Positions 42,868 to 50,548 of a stretch of 64,000 nt of DNA are shown here, piece after piece. Location of the stretch: the NCBI RefSeq assembly GCF_030915485.1, contig NZ_CP133266.1:2856001-2920000 (forward strand). Direction: 5' to 3'. A model generated the notes under the pieces. The model had not been told where the DNA came from, did no database searches, and saw only the letters and a list, made by a program, of their open reading frames with translations. Origin of the DNA: Neobacillus sp. PS3-40. Lineage in GTDB: Bacteria > Bacillota > Bacilli > Bacillales > Cytobacillaceae. Both the position numbers and the translations under genes were made by a program. Position 1 is the first letter of the stretch. The number at the start of each line of letters is the position of its first letter.

Positions 42868-44385
42868 GTGAGAAATGTGGTTATATTAACGGGGCAAAAT
42901 CTAACTTTAGAAGATGTGAAAAAGGTACTATTTCAAAAACAAAAGGTCACTGTTTCGCTAAAAAGTATGGAGGAAGTTAAGAAAAGCAGGGAGGCAGTTG
43001 AACGGATCGTATCTGATCAAAAGGTTGTATATGGAATTAATACGGGATTTGGGAAATTTAGTGATGTAATAATCGATAAGGGAAATGTAGGGGAGCTTCA
43101 ACTTAACTTGATTCGTTCCCATGCATGTGGAGTAGGAGATCCATTTCCTGAAATGGTATCAAAAGCGATGTTGTTGTTGCGTGCAAATGCACTTTTAAAG
43201 GGATATTCGGGTGTTCGACCAGTTATCATTGAAAGGCTAATCGAACTTGTAAATAAAGAAATACTTCCCGTTATTCCGCAACAGGGGTCGCTTGGGGCAA
43301 GTGGGGACTTAGCTCCGCTATCACATCAAGCTTTAGTGTTGGTTGGGGAAGGTGAAGTTTTTTACAAAGGGGCTCGGATGGATTCACTTGAAGCACTTCA
43401 ACATGAAGGAATATGCCCATTGACACTGGAGGCAAAAGAAGGCCTTGCACTCATCAATGGAACGCAAGCAATGACAGCAATGGGGGTTGTAGGCTATCTT
43501 GAGGCAGAACAGTTAGCATTTGAAAGTGAATTAATCGCTTCAATAACGATGGAAGGCCTAAATGGTATCATGGATGCTTTTGCAGAAGAGGTCCATCTTG
43601 CAAGAGGCTATAAACAGCAAATTGAAACCGCTAAAAGAATTAGGGAATATTTAAGTGATAGTTTATTAACAACAGTTCAAGGGGAATTAAGAGTTCAGGA
43701 TGCTTATTCCTTACGATGTATTCCACAGGTTCATGGAGCTTCTTGGCAAGTACTTGACTATGTAAAGGAAAAGCTGGAAATTGAAATGAATGCAGCAACA
43801 GACAACCCATTAATATTTGATGAGGGAGAAAAGGTTATCTCTGGTGGAAATTTTCATGGTCAGCCGATAGCATTTGCAATGGATTTTATGAAAATAGCTG
43901 TTGCGGAACTGGCGAATATCTCTGAAAGACGGGTTGAAAGGTTAGTTAATCCGCAGTTAAATGATCTCCCGCCATTTTTAAGTCCTGAACCAGGCCTTCA
44001 ATCTGGAGCAATGATTATGCAATATGCAGCAGCGGCCCTTGTTTCTGAAAATAAAACGTTGGCCCACCCAGCAAGTGTGGACTCAATTCCATCATCTGCA
44101 AATCAAGAGGACCACGTTAGTATGGGAACGATTGCTGCAAGACATGCATATCAAATCATTCAGAATTCTAGAAGAGTTATTGCGATTGAATACATTTGCG
44201 CCATGCAAGCGGTGGAGATTCGTGGTGTTGAGAAAATGGCAACTCAAACAAGGAATCTTTTTGAGAAGGGTCGGGAACGGGTTCCTTCAATTAAACAGGA
44301 TCGCATTTTTTCTAAGGATATTGAAAACGCAGCTGAGTTGCTAAAAACGATGGATTTATCAATGGTATATGAAAAATCACATTAA
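42868..44385 (+). CDS. hutH: Histidine ammonia-lyase
   Basis: A 505-residue enzyme deaminating histidine to urocanate. The Ala-Ser-Gly that forms the MIO cofactor is in [27 protein letters not shown] and [13 protein letters not shown] are conserved. Two GTG starts are possible (42868, and 42877 with AGAGGTGAG just before it); the later one gives the usual MVILTGQ start. No other hut gene follows, so it is an isolated first-step gene here, preceded by an attenuator-like terminator. Confidence 0.95.
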   Translation: MRNVVILTGQNLTLEDVKKVLFQKQKVTVSLKSMEEVKKSREAVERIVSDQKVVYGINTGFGKFSDVIIDKGNVGELQLNLIRSHACGVGDPFPEMVSKAMLLLRANALLKGYSGVRPVIIERLIELVNKEILPVIPQQGSLGASGDLAPLSHQALVLVGEGEVFYKGARMDSLEALQHEGICPLTLEAKEGLALINGTQAMTAMGVVGYLEAEQLAFESELIASITMEGLNGIMDAFAEEVHLARGYKQQIETAKRIREYLSDSLLTTVQGELRVQDAYSLRCIPQVHGASWQVLDYVKEKLEIEMNAATDNPLIFDEGEKVISGGNFHGQPIAFAMDFMKIAVAELANISERRVERLVNPQLNDLPPFLSPEPGLQSGAMIMQYAAAALVSENKTLAHPASVDSIPSSANQEDHVSMGTIAARHAYQIIQNSRRVIAIEYICAMQAVEIRGVEKMATQTRNLFEKGRERVPSIKQDRIFSKDIENAAELLKTMDLSMVYEKSH

Positions 44386-44446
44386 AAACATCAATCCTGC
44401 TGAATTAGCCTAATAAAATGTGATGAATTTCTCCAAAAAAATAAAA

Positions 44447-44466
44447 GGCGTGGAGCAATCCACGCC
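44447..44466 (-). terminator. Terminator of the small minus-strand gene
   Basis: GGCGTGG / CCACGCC with a 6-nt loop; T-rich tail on the minus strand. Confidence 0.85.
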
Positions 44467-44470
44467 GAAT

Positions 44471-44626
44471 TTAATCTTCTTCAATCCTATTTTTAAATGC
44501 TTCCTGAGTAACAATTAATTCTTCGTCTTCAATGCGTTCTTTCGTGTGTTTTTCCGTTAGACTGTTTTTTGGAAATTCCCCAGGATGGTTCTTCTTCTTA
44601 TGATTAAAATGTTCACCGCGTCCCAA
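44471..44626 (-). CDS. Small hypothetical protein (51 aa)
   Basis: A 51-residue hydrophilic protein starting TTG at 44626, 8 nt after AAAGGAG, with the sequence MGRGEHFNHKKKNHPGEFPK followed by NSLTEKHTKERIEDEELIVT. Own terminator 5 bp downstream. It looks like a conserved small Bacillus protein but I do not recognise the family. Single gene between hutH and the peroxiredoxin gene. Confidence 0.65.
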   Translation of the reverse strand: MGRGEHFNHKKKNHPGEFPKNSLTEKHTKERIEDEELIVTQEAFKNRIEED

Positions 44627-44843
44627 TATCAACACTCCTTTCGTTTCCTAAAAGTAGGATACCCAAAAATGGAAGAAATATTATGGAACTTTCATAAACG
44701 AAAGCCTAAAAAATCAATATGGTGTTTTCAGCGTCTTATTTTTTGCGAAGAGTAGATATATTGTTGAATTTTGAATTTTTTGAGGCGATCAGCTTCTTTT
44801 CATCATAAAGATATAAGGGAAATGTAACCAAGGAGGATAAAAA

Positions 44844-45455
44844 ATGACCAATGAATTGAATGTGAGTGATCTGGCAGCATGCCCCTCTTTTTATCATGCA
44901 ACTCGTGATGATAGGGCCCCATTATTTACAGCAGATGCCATTACGAATGGAGAAATAAAAAAAGTGAATTTACATGACTATAAAGGGAAATGGGTGCTTC
45001 TTTTCTTTTACCCAAGTGATTTTACCTTTGTCTGACCAACGGAGCTTGCGGCGGTCGCCGCTGTCTATAAAGACCTTCAAGGACTAAATACAGAAGTACT
45101 AGCTTTAAGCACAGATAGTATCTATTCACATAAGGTTTTCATGGAAACTTCTCCATCACTTAAAAATGTTACCTATCCATTAGTAAGTGATAGAAATCAA
45201 GAAATCAGCCGAGCTTACCGAGTATTGAATGAGGAATCTGGGGCTGCGTTCAGAGCATCATTTTTCATCGATCCTGAACAAATCATTTTAGCAAAATTTA
45301 TATACCCAAGAGAAGTTGGAAGGAATCTTGGTGAACATATTCGTTTATTAAAAGGGCTTCAATATGCGAAAAAGACAGGGGAGGGGCTCCCTGCCAATTG
45401 GGTCCCAGGTGAACCAGGCATTGTCCGTGATCCCCAGAAAATTGGCCATATTTAA
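44844..45455 (+). CDS. AhpC-type peroxiredoxin with in-frame UGA at the catalytic cysteine (putative selenoprotein)
   Basis: A 203-residue peroxiredoxin if UGA at 45033-45035 is read as selenocysteine (residue 64). The family motif P-x3-T-x2-C appears as [15 protein letters not shown], so the UGA takes exactly the place of the peroxidatic cysteine. The downstream 139 codons keep the frame and all family features ([11 protein letters not shown], catalytic Arg137 in [21 protein letters not shown]-type end). The usual resolving cysteine of AhpC (GEVCPANW) is Leu182 (GEGLPANW); the only other Cys is Cys13. ATG follows AAGGAGG. A SECIS-like hairpin lies just after the UGA. Alternatives are a nonsense mutation or a sequencing error. 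Confidence 0.85.
45036..45070 (+). promoter_or_regulatory. Putative bacterial SECIS hairpin
   Basis: GCGGC (45048-45052) and GCCGC (45057-45061) enclose the tetraloop GGUC (45053-45056). The loop starts 17 nt after the UGA, against 18 nt for the GGUC loop of E. coli fdhF. Two unpaired U residues precede the upper stem, comparable to the bulged U required by SelB. This stretch is far richer in GC than the rest of the gene. Confidence 0.7.
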
Positions 45456-45464
45456 CCAAAAAGT

Positions 45465-45495
45465 GGGTTGATTCATATCGAATCAGCCCTTTTGA
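45465..45495. terminator. Terminator between peroxiredoxin and the small minus-strand gene
   Basis: GGGTTGATTC pairs with GAATCAGCCC (one G-U wobble) over a 5-nt loop, followed by TTTTG on the plus strand. It overlaps the stop codon of the convergent small gene. Confidence 0.75.
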
Positions 45496-45614
45496 AGCTG
45501 ACGTATGATTAAGAGAAACGGTAAACCTGCTAAAGCGTTAGCGACTAATGCAATTGCTGGAGTGAGAAACTTCCTATAATAAATTGTATTGTCAATGGTG
45601 AATAAACTTGTCAT
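45483..45614 (-). CDS. Small membrane protein (43 aa), hypothetical
   Basis: ATG at 45614, 1-2 nt spaced after AAAGGAAAT, encodes MTSLFTIDNTIYYRKFLTPA then IALVANALAGLPFLLIIRQL. One transmembrane helix near the C-terminus. TATAAT lies about 25 bp upstream on the minus strand. It converges with the peroxiredoxin gene. Not recognised; could be a conserved small membrane peptide. Confidence 0.5.
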   Translation of the reverse strand: MTSLFTIDNTIYYRKFLTPAIALVANALAGLPFLLIIRQLQKG

Positions 45615-45756
45615 ATTTCCTTTGCGAAAATTATACTAGGCCCTAAAGAATAATAGAATTATGTCGAAATAAAGAGAAAGGAAAATATATTTTTGAATAA
45701 GAGGTAAAAAAGATACAAAAAGAAATGAAAGTTCCAACAAGATGGGTGAGAGAGAT

Positions 45757-46551
45757 ATGGATAAAACGTCGATAATTGGAGTTGTACTTGGTGTATTAGC
45801 AATTGGTGTTGGAATGGTTTTGAAGGGTGTAAGTCTAGTAGCATTAGCTAATCCAGCCGCTATTTTAATTATTATTTTAGGAACGATTGCTGCAGTAACG
45901 ATTGCATTTCCTACAAATGAGATAAAAAGGGTTCCACAGCTTTTTGCCGTTCTTTTTAAAGAGCAGAAGCTACTTAATCCAGGTGACCTCATTCAAATGT
46001 TCTCAGAGTGGGCACAGCTTGCTAGGAAAGAGGGATTACTAGCATTAGAAGTGAAAACAGGTGAAATTGATGATGATTTTCTAAGAAATGGTTTATCTCT
46101 TGCTGTTGATGGACAAAGTGCAGATTACATAAGAGATGTCCTTACAGAAGAAATCGATGCAATGGAAGAGCGCCATCTTGCAGGTGCCGCTATCTTCTCA
46201 CAAGCAGGTACTTACGCCCCTACTCTTGGAGTTTTAGGAGCAGTGCTTGGATTGATTGCTGCCTTAAGTAATATGGATGATACGGACAAGCTAGGTCATG
46301 CAATTTCAGCAGCATTTGTGGCAACGCTTCTAGGAATATTTACAGGTTATGTATTATGGCACCCTTTTGCCAACAAGCTAAAACGAAAGTCAAAGCAGGA
46401 AATCAGTTTAAAACAAATGATGATTGAAGGGATCTTATCCATTCTTGAAGGGGAAGCACCGAGAGTAATTGAGCAGAAGCTAGCTTCCTACTTACCTGCT
46501 GGTGAAAGGAAGAAATTCCTTGGAGAAAGTGTTGTGGTTAAGGATGAGTAG
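45757..46551 (+). CDS. motA: Flagellar motor stator protein MotA
   Basis: A 264-residue membrane protein with four helices and the MotA/TolQ region AGAAIFSQAGTYAPTLGVLGAVLGLI, which lines the ion channel with MotB. ATG at 45757 is preferred because GGTGAGAG precedes it; the ATG at 45742 lacks a site. It overlaps motB by 8 bp. Proton versus sodium specificity (MotAB or MotPS) cannot be settled by eye. Confidence 0.92.
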   Translation: MDKTSIIGVVLGVLAIGVGMVLKGVSLVALANPAAILIIILGTIAAVTIAFPTNEIKRVPQLFAVLFKEQKLLNPGDLIQMFSEWAQLARKEGLLALEVKTGEIDDDFLRNGLSLAVDGQSADYIRDVLTEEIDAMEERHLAGAAIFSQAGTYAPTLGVLGAVLGLIAALSNMDDTDKLGHAISAAFVATLLGIFTGYVLWHPFANKLKRKSKQEISLKQMMIEGILSILEGEAPRVIEQKLASYLPAGERKKFLGESVVVKDE

Positions 46552-47344
46552 GCACAGAAAAAAAAAACATGTTGATGATCATATGGATGAATCATGGTTA
46601 ATTCCTTATGCAGACTTATTGACTTTGTTATTAGCCCTATTTATTGTTTTGTTTGCAATGAGTTCTGTGGATGCTCAAAAATTCCAGCTTTTATCAAAAT
46701 CATTTAATGAAATGTTTACTGGTGGGACTGGACTGCTGAATTATAAATCACCTACGCCAGAAGGACAAATTGATACACCCATCCAAAGAAAAAAGGACCA
46801 GAAAAAAGAGAAATTACAAAGTGAAGACTTAGCAGCAGTGAAACAAAAGGAAGAGGAAAAACTTGCTCTGGCAAAGGATCAGCAAGAATTAAAGGCATTG
46901 CAGATAAAGGTCAATACATATATTCAAAAAAATAACCTTTCAAACAAGCTACAAACTTCCTTAACAGATGAGGGGCTTCTTGTAACGATTAGAGATAATG
47001 TCCTCTTTAATTCAGGGAGTGCAGATGTACGGGATATAGATTTAAAAACAGCAAATGAAATAGCTAATTTATTGGTTATGGATCCGCCAAGAAATATTAT
47101 TATTAGCGGGCATACAGACAATGTGCCAATTAGTAATTCACAATATGACTCTAACTGGGAACTTAGTGTAATGAGAGCAGTTAATTTTATGAAAGTTATT
47201 TTGGATAATCATAAATTAGATCCGAGATGGTTTAGTGCCAAAGGATTTGGGGAGTTCCAGCCAGTTGCATCCAATAATACAACTGATGGAAAATCACGGA
47301 ACAGGCGGGTAGAAATCTTAATTCTTCCGAGAATAGGTAATTGA
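46544..47344 (+). CDS. motB: Flagellar motor stator protein MotB
   Basis: A 266-residue protein: basic N-terminus, single membrane helix with the ion-binding Asp in WLIPYADLLTLLLALFIVLF, a linker, and a C-terminal OmpA-like peptidoglycan-binding domain (VLFNSGSADVR, ISGHTDNVPIS, NRRVEI). ATG at 46544 overlaps the motA stop. Together with MotA it anchors the stator to the wall. Confidence 0.93.
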   Translation: MSRHRKKKHVDDHMDESWLIPYADLLTLLLALFIVLFAMSSVDAQKFQLLSKSFNEMFTGGTGLLNYKSPTPEGQIDTPIQRKKDQKKEKLQSEDLAAVKQKEEEKLALAKDQQELKALQIKVNTYIQKNNLSNKLQTSLTDEGLLVTIRDNVLFNSGSADVRDIDLKTANEIANLLVMDPPRNIIISGHTDNVPISNSQYDSNWELSVMRAVNFMKVILDNHKLDPRWFSAKGFGEFQPVASNNTTDGKSRNRRVEILILPRIGN

Positions 47345-47401
47345 ATTCTCGCCTTAAGGTAAGGTTCGTTAATAGAAAAGGCTATATTAAAGATCATTAT
47401 T

Positions 47402-47455
47402 GATTTTAGGATCATTTGACAGACACCGCGTTGTCGCTCAAATGATTCTAAAATC
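47402..47455. other. Long hairpin downstream of motB
   Basis: GATTTTAGGATCATTTGA (47402-47419) and TCAAATGATTCTAAAATC (47438-47455) pair over 17 of 18 positions, with an 18-nt GC-rich loop (CAGACACCGCGTTGTCGC). It is larger than typical terminators and has only a short T-run, so it may be a terminator or a structured repeat. Confidence 0.5.
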
Positions 47456-47491
47456 ATTTTACTTATAATATAATTTAACAAAGCCAAAGAA

Positions 47492-47536
47492 AAAAAAAGT
47501 ATTCCTCATAAGTGTGTAAGAGGAATACTTTTTTTC
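47492..47536. terminator. Terminator of the SinI-like gene
   Basis: AAAAAAAGTATTCCTC / GAGGAATACTTTTTTT with a 12-nt loop, symmetrical A/T runs, bidirectional. Confidence 0.88.
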
Positions 47537-47547
47537 AGTTATGTAGG

Positions 47548-47688
47548 TCATCGGTTTTCAATAAAAAAATTATTTACCCCTTTTTGGTCAAGAAAATCAC
47601 GAATTGTTTCTTTTGTTATCCCTAATTTCTTTGCTTCTAAGATAAGTGCCATCCATTCTACATCCATATCCTCAACCGTCTTAGTCAT
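47548..47688 (-). CDS. SinI-like anti-repressor
   Basis: A 46-residue protein consisting of a Sin dimerisation motif: VEWMALILEAKKLGITKETIRDFLDQKG matches the SinI/SinR dimerisation helices. SinI binds SinR and frees biofilm matrix promoters. It lies downstream of sinR on the same strand, separated by 448 bp, the reverse of the sinI-sinR order in B. subtilis. The ribosome binding site before the ATG at 47688 is weak. Too short for most gene finders. Confidence 0.75.
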   Translation of the reverse strand: MTKTVEDMDVEWMALILEAKKLGITKETIRDFLDQKGVNNFFIENR

Positions 47689-48136
47689 CCGTACCAAAAT
47701 CTCACCCCTAAAATACATTCGTATTCCAGAGCAGCCCGGCTATCATAGTAAATGAATTGTTTACTGTAGATCCGAAGCTTTGCGTCCCTACTTTTCAATA
47801 GGTTTGCCTTTTTCTGTCTATAGCTATTACTTAAGCATGATATACAGTGTGTTTTTTATTTTGATCTAGGACTTTTATACTTAAGCTTTGTCTGCTTTTT
47901 TATTATAAATAGTTCTTTTTAATTACGGTGTTGTTTTTTGTCAATTGTAAAAAGGTAGTGAAGCTTTTTTTTATACAAAATGCATCAAGTAATTACAAAA
48001 TAATCTTAAAATTCATATGAATAAATAGCATTATATTCCTCATTCATTGAAATTAAGAAAAAATGTAAATTCTTTCGTCGAAATTTCACAAAAACTTTAA
48101 AAGGCAATAAAAAAGAGGCAAGCTTTTTAAGCAGCC
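47689..48136. other. Intergenic region between sinI-like gene and sinR
   Basis: 448 bp, very AT-rich. GTTCTTT at 47912-47918 matches the SinR operator heptamer (GTTCTYT) but a single 7-mer in such sequence may be chance. No RNA gene or ORF was recognised. Confidence 0.4.
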
Positions 48137-48466
48137 TCAATCTTTATTATTTTGGTTTACTCGCCATTTATTAAATTCAAGAAAGTCCCGAAATTGCTCT
48201 TTAGAAACTCCAGAGATCATTGCATCTTTTACAATGCCCATCCACTCACTATCTAATTCTTCCTTATTGATTTGATCATGAATTAAATGGTCAACTGGAA
48301 CCTTTAAGACAGATGCAATCTTTTCGAGAAACTGAATAGAGGGATTCTGTTGAAGGTTTCTTTCAAGAGAACTTAAATATGATTTTGCAACTCCAGCCCG
48401 ATCAGCTAGTTCGGATAATGATATTTTCTTTTCAAGGCGAAGTAGTTTTACGCGATCACCGATCAT
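48137..48466 (-). CDS. sinR: Biofilm/sporulation master repressor SinR
   Basis: A 109-residue repressor: N-terminal XRE helix-turn-helix (ISLSELADRAGVAKSYLSSLER) and C-terminal Sin dimerisation domain (LDSEWMGIVKDAMISGVSKE, QFRDFLEFNKW), closely following B. subtilis SinR in length and sequence. ATG at 48466 is chosen as the family start MIGDRVK; a GTG at 48475 is also in frame. It represses matrix genes and is antagonised by SinI. Confidence 0.94.
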   Translation of the reverse strand: MIGDRVKLLRLEKKISLSELADRAGVAKSYLSSLERNLQQNPSIQFLEKIASVLKVPVDHLIHDQINKEELDSEWMGIVKDAMISGVSKEQFRDFLEFNKWRVNQNNKD

Positions 48467-48962
48467 GAGTCTCACACACCCAACAATTTAGATAATTTTA
48501 TTTTACCAAAGCAAATGAAGTAATTCCATATTAAGAACAAAGTTATTTTAAATAAAGGCTATTTTTGTACAGATTGTTGTTTTACGTACCTAGTCTAAAA
48601 CAGGTAATTACAATGATATCGTGCTCTTTTCTTGAAAATTACCCACTGTTTTATCGATAAACCGATATAACATATTACCTTCAAATAACATCAAAGTTTA
48701 AGACAAGAGCCTAAATAAAAGCCATTTCAGACAATCTTGTAGATTTTTAGGCATTTTCACATACTGTATCTCAAAAAGGAATAGAGTGTGTAAAGCAGTT
48801 TATTTGCACCATAATTTCGAAAAGTCAAAATAAGGATTTTCATAAATTCGGATTTAGGAAACTTTGAAAAAAGTAGAAATTAAGGCTAATATAAAAGAGA
48901 GAGTATATTTAAACCAAATTAGATAAATACGGGAAAACAACAGAAGAGAGGTAGAGTAAATA
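48467..48962. other. Intergenic region between sinR and map
   Basis: About 500 bp, AT-rich, holding the divergent promoters. The palindrome TTTATCGATAAA lies near 48650-48661. No gene or RNA element recognised. Confidence 0.35.
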
Positions 48963-49712
48963 ATGATCGTTCTAAAATCGAAGCGTGAAATTGAAATGAT
49001 GAAAAGTGCAGGTGAAATTCTTGCTTCAGTTCATAAAGAACTCGCACAATTAATAAAACCAGGAATCACTACATGGGAAATAGATGAGTTTGTCGAAGGC
49101 TTTTTGAAAAAACATCATGCAACACCTGAGCAAAAAGGTTATAAGGGATATGAGTATGCCACATGCGCTAGTATCAATGATGAAATATGTCATGGTTTTC
49201 CTAGAAGGGAACCTTTAAAAGAAGGGGATATTGTCACAATTGATATGGTTGTTAATTATAACGGTGCTCTAGCAGATTCGGCCTGGTCCTATGCTATCGG
49301 TAATGTCTCACAGGAAACAGAGCATTTATTAAAAGTAACAAAAGAAGCACTTTATAGAGGAATTGAGCAATCCGTAATTGGGAATCGAATTGGCGATATT
49401 GGCCATGCCATTCAAACTTATGTTGAAAGTGAAAATCTGTCTGTTGTTCGTGATTTTATTGGACACGGGATTGGAACTGTTATTCATGAAGAACCGCAGG
49501 TTCCCCACTATGGATTACCAGGCAAAGGCCCAAGACTGAAAGAAGGAATGGTCTTTACAATTGAGCCAATGGTTAACATTGGAAGATACCAAACGAAAAT
49601 GGATTCTAACGGCTGGACAGCAAGGACGATTGACGGTAAGTACTCAGCACAATACGAACATACCATTGCTATCACAAAAGAGGGCACAATCATTTTAACA
49701 GATCAGGATTAA
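48963..49712 (+). CDS. map: Methionine aminopeptidase type I
   Basis: A 249-residue enzyme removing N-terminal Met from nascent proteins. Metal ligands appear in VTIDMVVNYNGALADSAW (Asp pair), GHGIGTVIHEEP (His), FTIEPMV (Glu) and the final EHT..E. Given its place next to the yfk block it is probably the second copy, equivalent to B. subtilis YflG (MapB), rather than the one in the ribosomal protein operon; that is inference from context. GAGAGGTAGAG precedes the ATG. Confidence 0.93.
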   Translation: MIVLKSKREIEMMKSAGEILASVHKELAQLIKPGITTWEIDEFVEGFLKKHHATPEQKGYKGYEYATCASINDEICHGFPRREPLKEGDIVTIDMVVNYNGALADSAWSYAIGNVSQETEHLLKVTKEALYRGIEQSVIGNRIGDIGHAIQTYVESENLSVVRDFIGHGIGTVIHEEPQVPHYGLPGKGPRLKEGMVFTIEPMVNIGRYQTKMDSNGWTARTIDGKYSAQYEHTIAITKEGTIILTDQD

Positions 49713-49753
49713 AAGGAAGCAAAACTTGTATTATTGTATAGCAAAAATGAAAA

Positions 49754-49780
49754 AACAGGTCTTTTGGGACCTGTTCTTTT
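49754..49780. terminator. Bidirectional terminator between map and yfkK
   Basis: AACAGGTC / GACCTGTT with short loop, A-run before and TCTTTT after. Confidence 0.85.
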
Positions 49781-50006
49781 ACGATTGTTTTCGTAAGTTT
49801 CCGAGTTCTTCAGCAATGGCTTGCATCTCATTAGGGCTAAAGGAATTTTTTCTCATAACCATATCGTAAATTTCTTTTAATTCTTCGTACATTTCCCCAT
49901 CAAAATGAGAAGATTTGATGGCACCAAAGTTTAGTACTCTTAGCTTTTCTTTTATTTTTTCAATCATATATTCTACATTTTCAGATGATTTTTGCGATAA
50001 ATTCAC
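49779..50006 (-). CDS. yfkK: DUF1128 family protein YfkK
   Basis: A 75-residue helical protein with the DUF1128 sequence LSQKSSENVEYMIEKIKEKL and HFDGEMYEELKEIYDMVM. Start is uncertain: GTG at 50006 has AAAGGATG at good spacing, while ATG at 50015 overlaps that site and would add three residues. Function unknown. It opens a block syntenic with the B. subtilis yfk region. Confidence 0.85.
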   Translation of the reverse strand: MNLSQKSSENVEYMIEKIKEKLRVLNFGAIKSSHFDGEMYEELKEIYDMVMRKNSFSPNEMQAIAEELGNLRKQS

Positions 50007-50179
50007 GAAGCTCATCCTTTCCGCTTTTTTCACAATCTTTCCACGTTCCGAACAGAATGTCAACAAATTCAAATTTGAATTAATCATAACGACTAAAATG
50101 TTTGGTGTAAAATGAATGTGGGAAGGATGAAAACATAAAAATTAAGCTATTCTACATATTGATTAAGGAGAGGTTGACT

Positions 50180-50533
50180 ATGTCCAATAAATTTTTAAAA
50201 GGTATGTTTTTGGGGGCTTTAGCTGGTGGCGCATTAAGTTTATTAGACAGAGAGACACGCCAAGTCATGAAGGGAAATTGTCAAAAGGCAACAAATATCA
50301 TTAAAAACCCAAGGCGAATTTCTGAACAGGTTAAAGAAGCGGCATTGAAATTCAAAGCCACTGTAGAGCAGGTGAGCGAGGATTTATCCTATATTTCAGA
50401 AAAAGTGGAAGAATTACGGGAGGCCACACCTCAAGTTACGAAATTGTTAAAAGAAACAAAAGAGGTTTTTTCAAAAAAAGAAGAGGTCACTAAGCAGGAA
50501 ATTGATATCGATCAAGAAGAATGGGCACTGTAA
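50180..50533 (+). CDS. YtxH-like general stress protein (yfkI position)
   Basis: A 117-residue protein with an N-terminal Gly/Ala hydrophobic segment (FLKGMFLGALAGGALSLL) and a helical charged tail, as in YtxH-type stress proteins. ATG at 50180 lies 6 nt after AAGGAGAGG; an earlier ATG at 50159 precedes that site. It occupies the place of yfkI before yfkH. Role unknown. Confidence 0.7.
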   Translation: MSNKFLKGMFLGALAGGALSLLDRETRQVMKGNCQKATNIIKNPRRISEQVKEAALKFKATVEQVSEDLSYISEKVEELREATPQVTKLLKETKEVFSKKEEVTKQEIDIDQEEWAL

Positions 50534-50548
50534 TATAGAGGTGAAAAG

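Noticed and set aside
44844-45035. Separate 63-aa protein ending at the UGA
   Set aside because: It is only the N-terminal part of a peroxiredoxin, cut precisely before the catalytic residue, and cannot fold as a unit.
45033-45455. Peroxiredoxin as a simple pseudogene with a nonsense codon
   Set aside because: The UGA hits exactly the catalytic Cys codon, the downstream frame is intact and well conserved, and a SECIS-like hairpin follows at the right distance. A random nonsense change would rarely meet all three. It remains possible if no Sec machinery exists.
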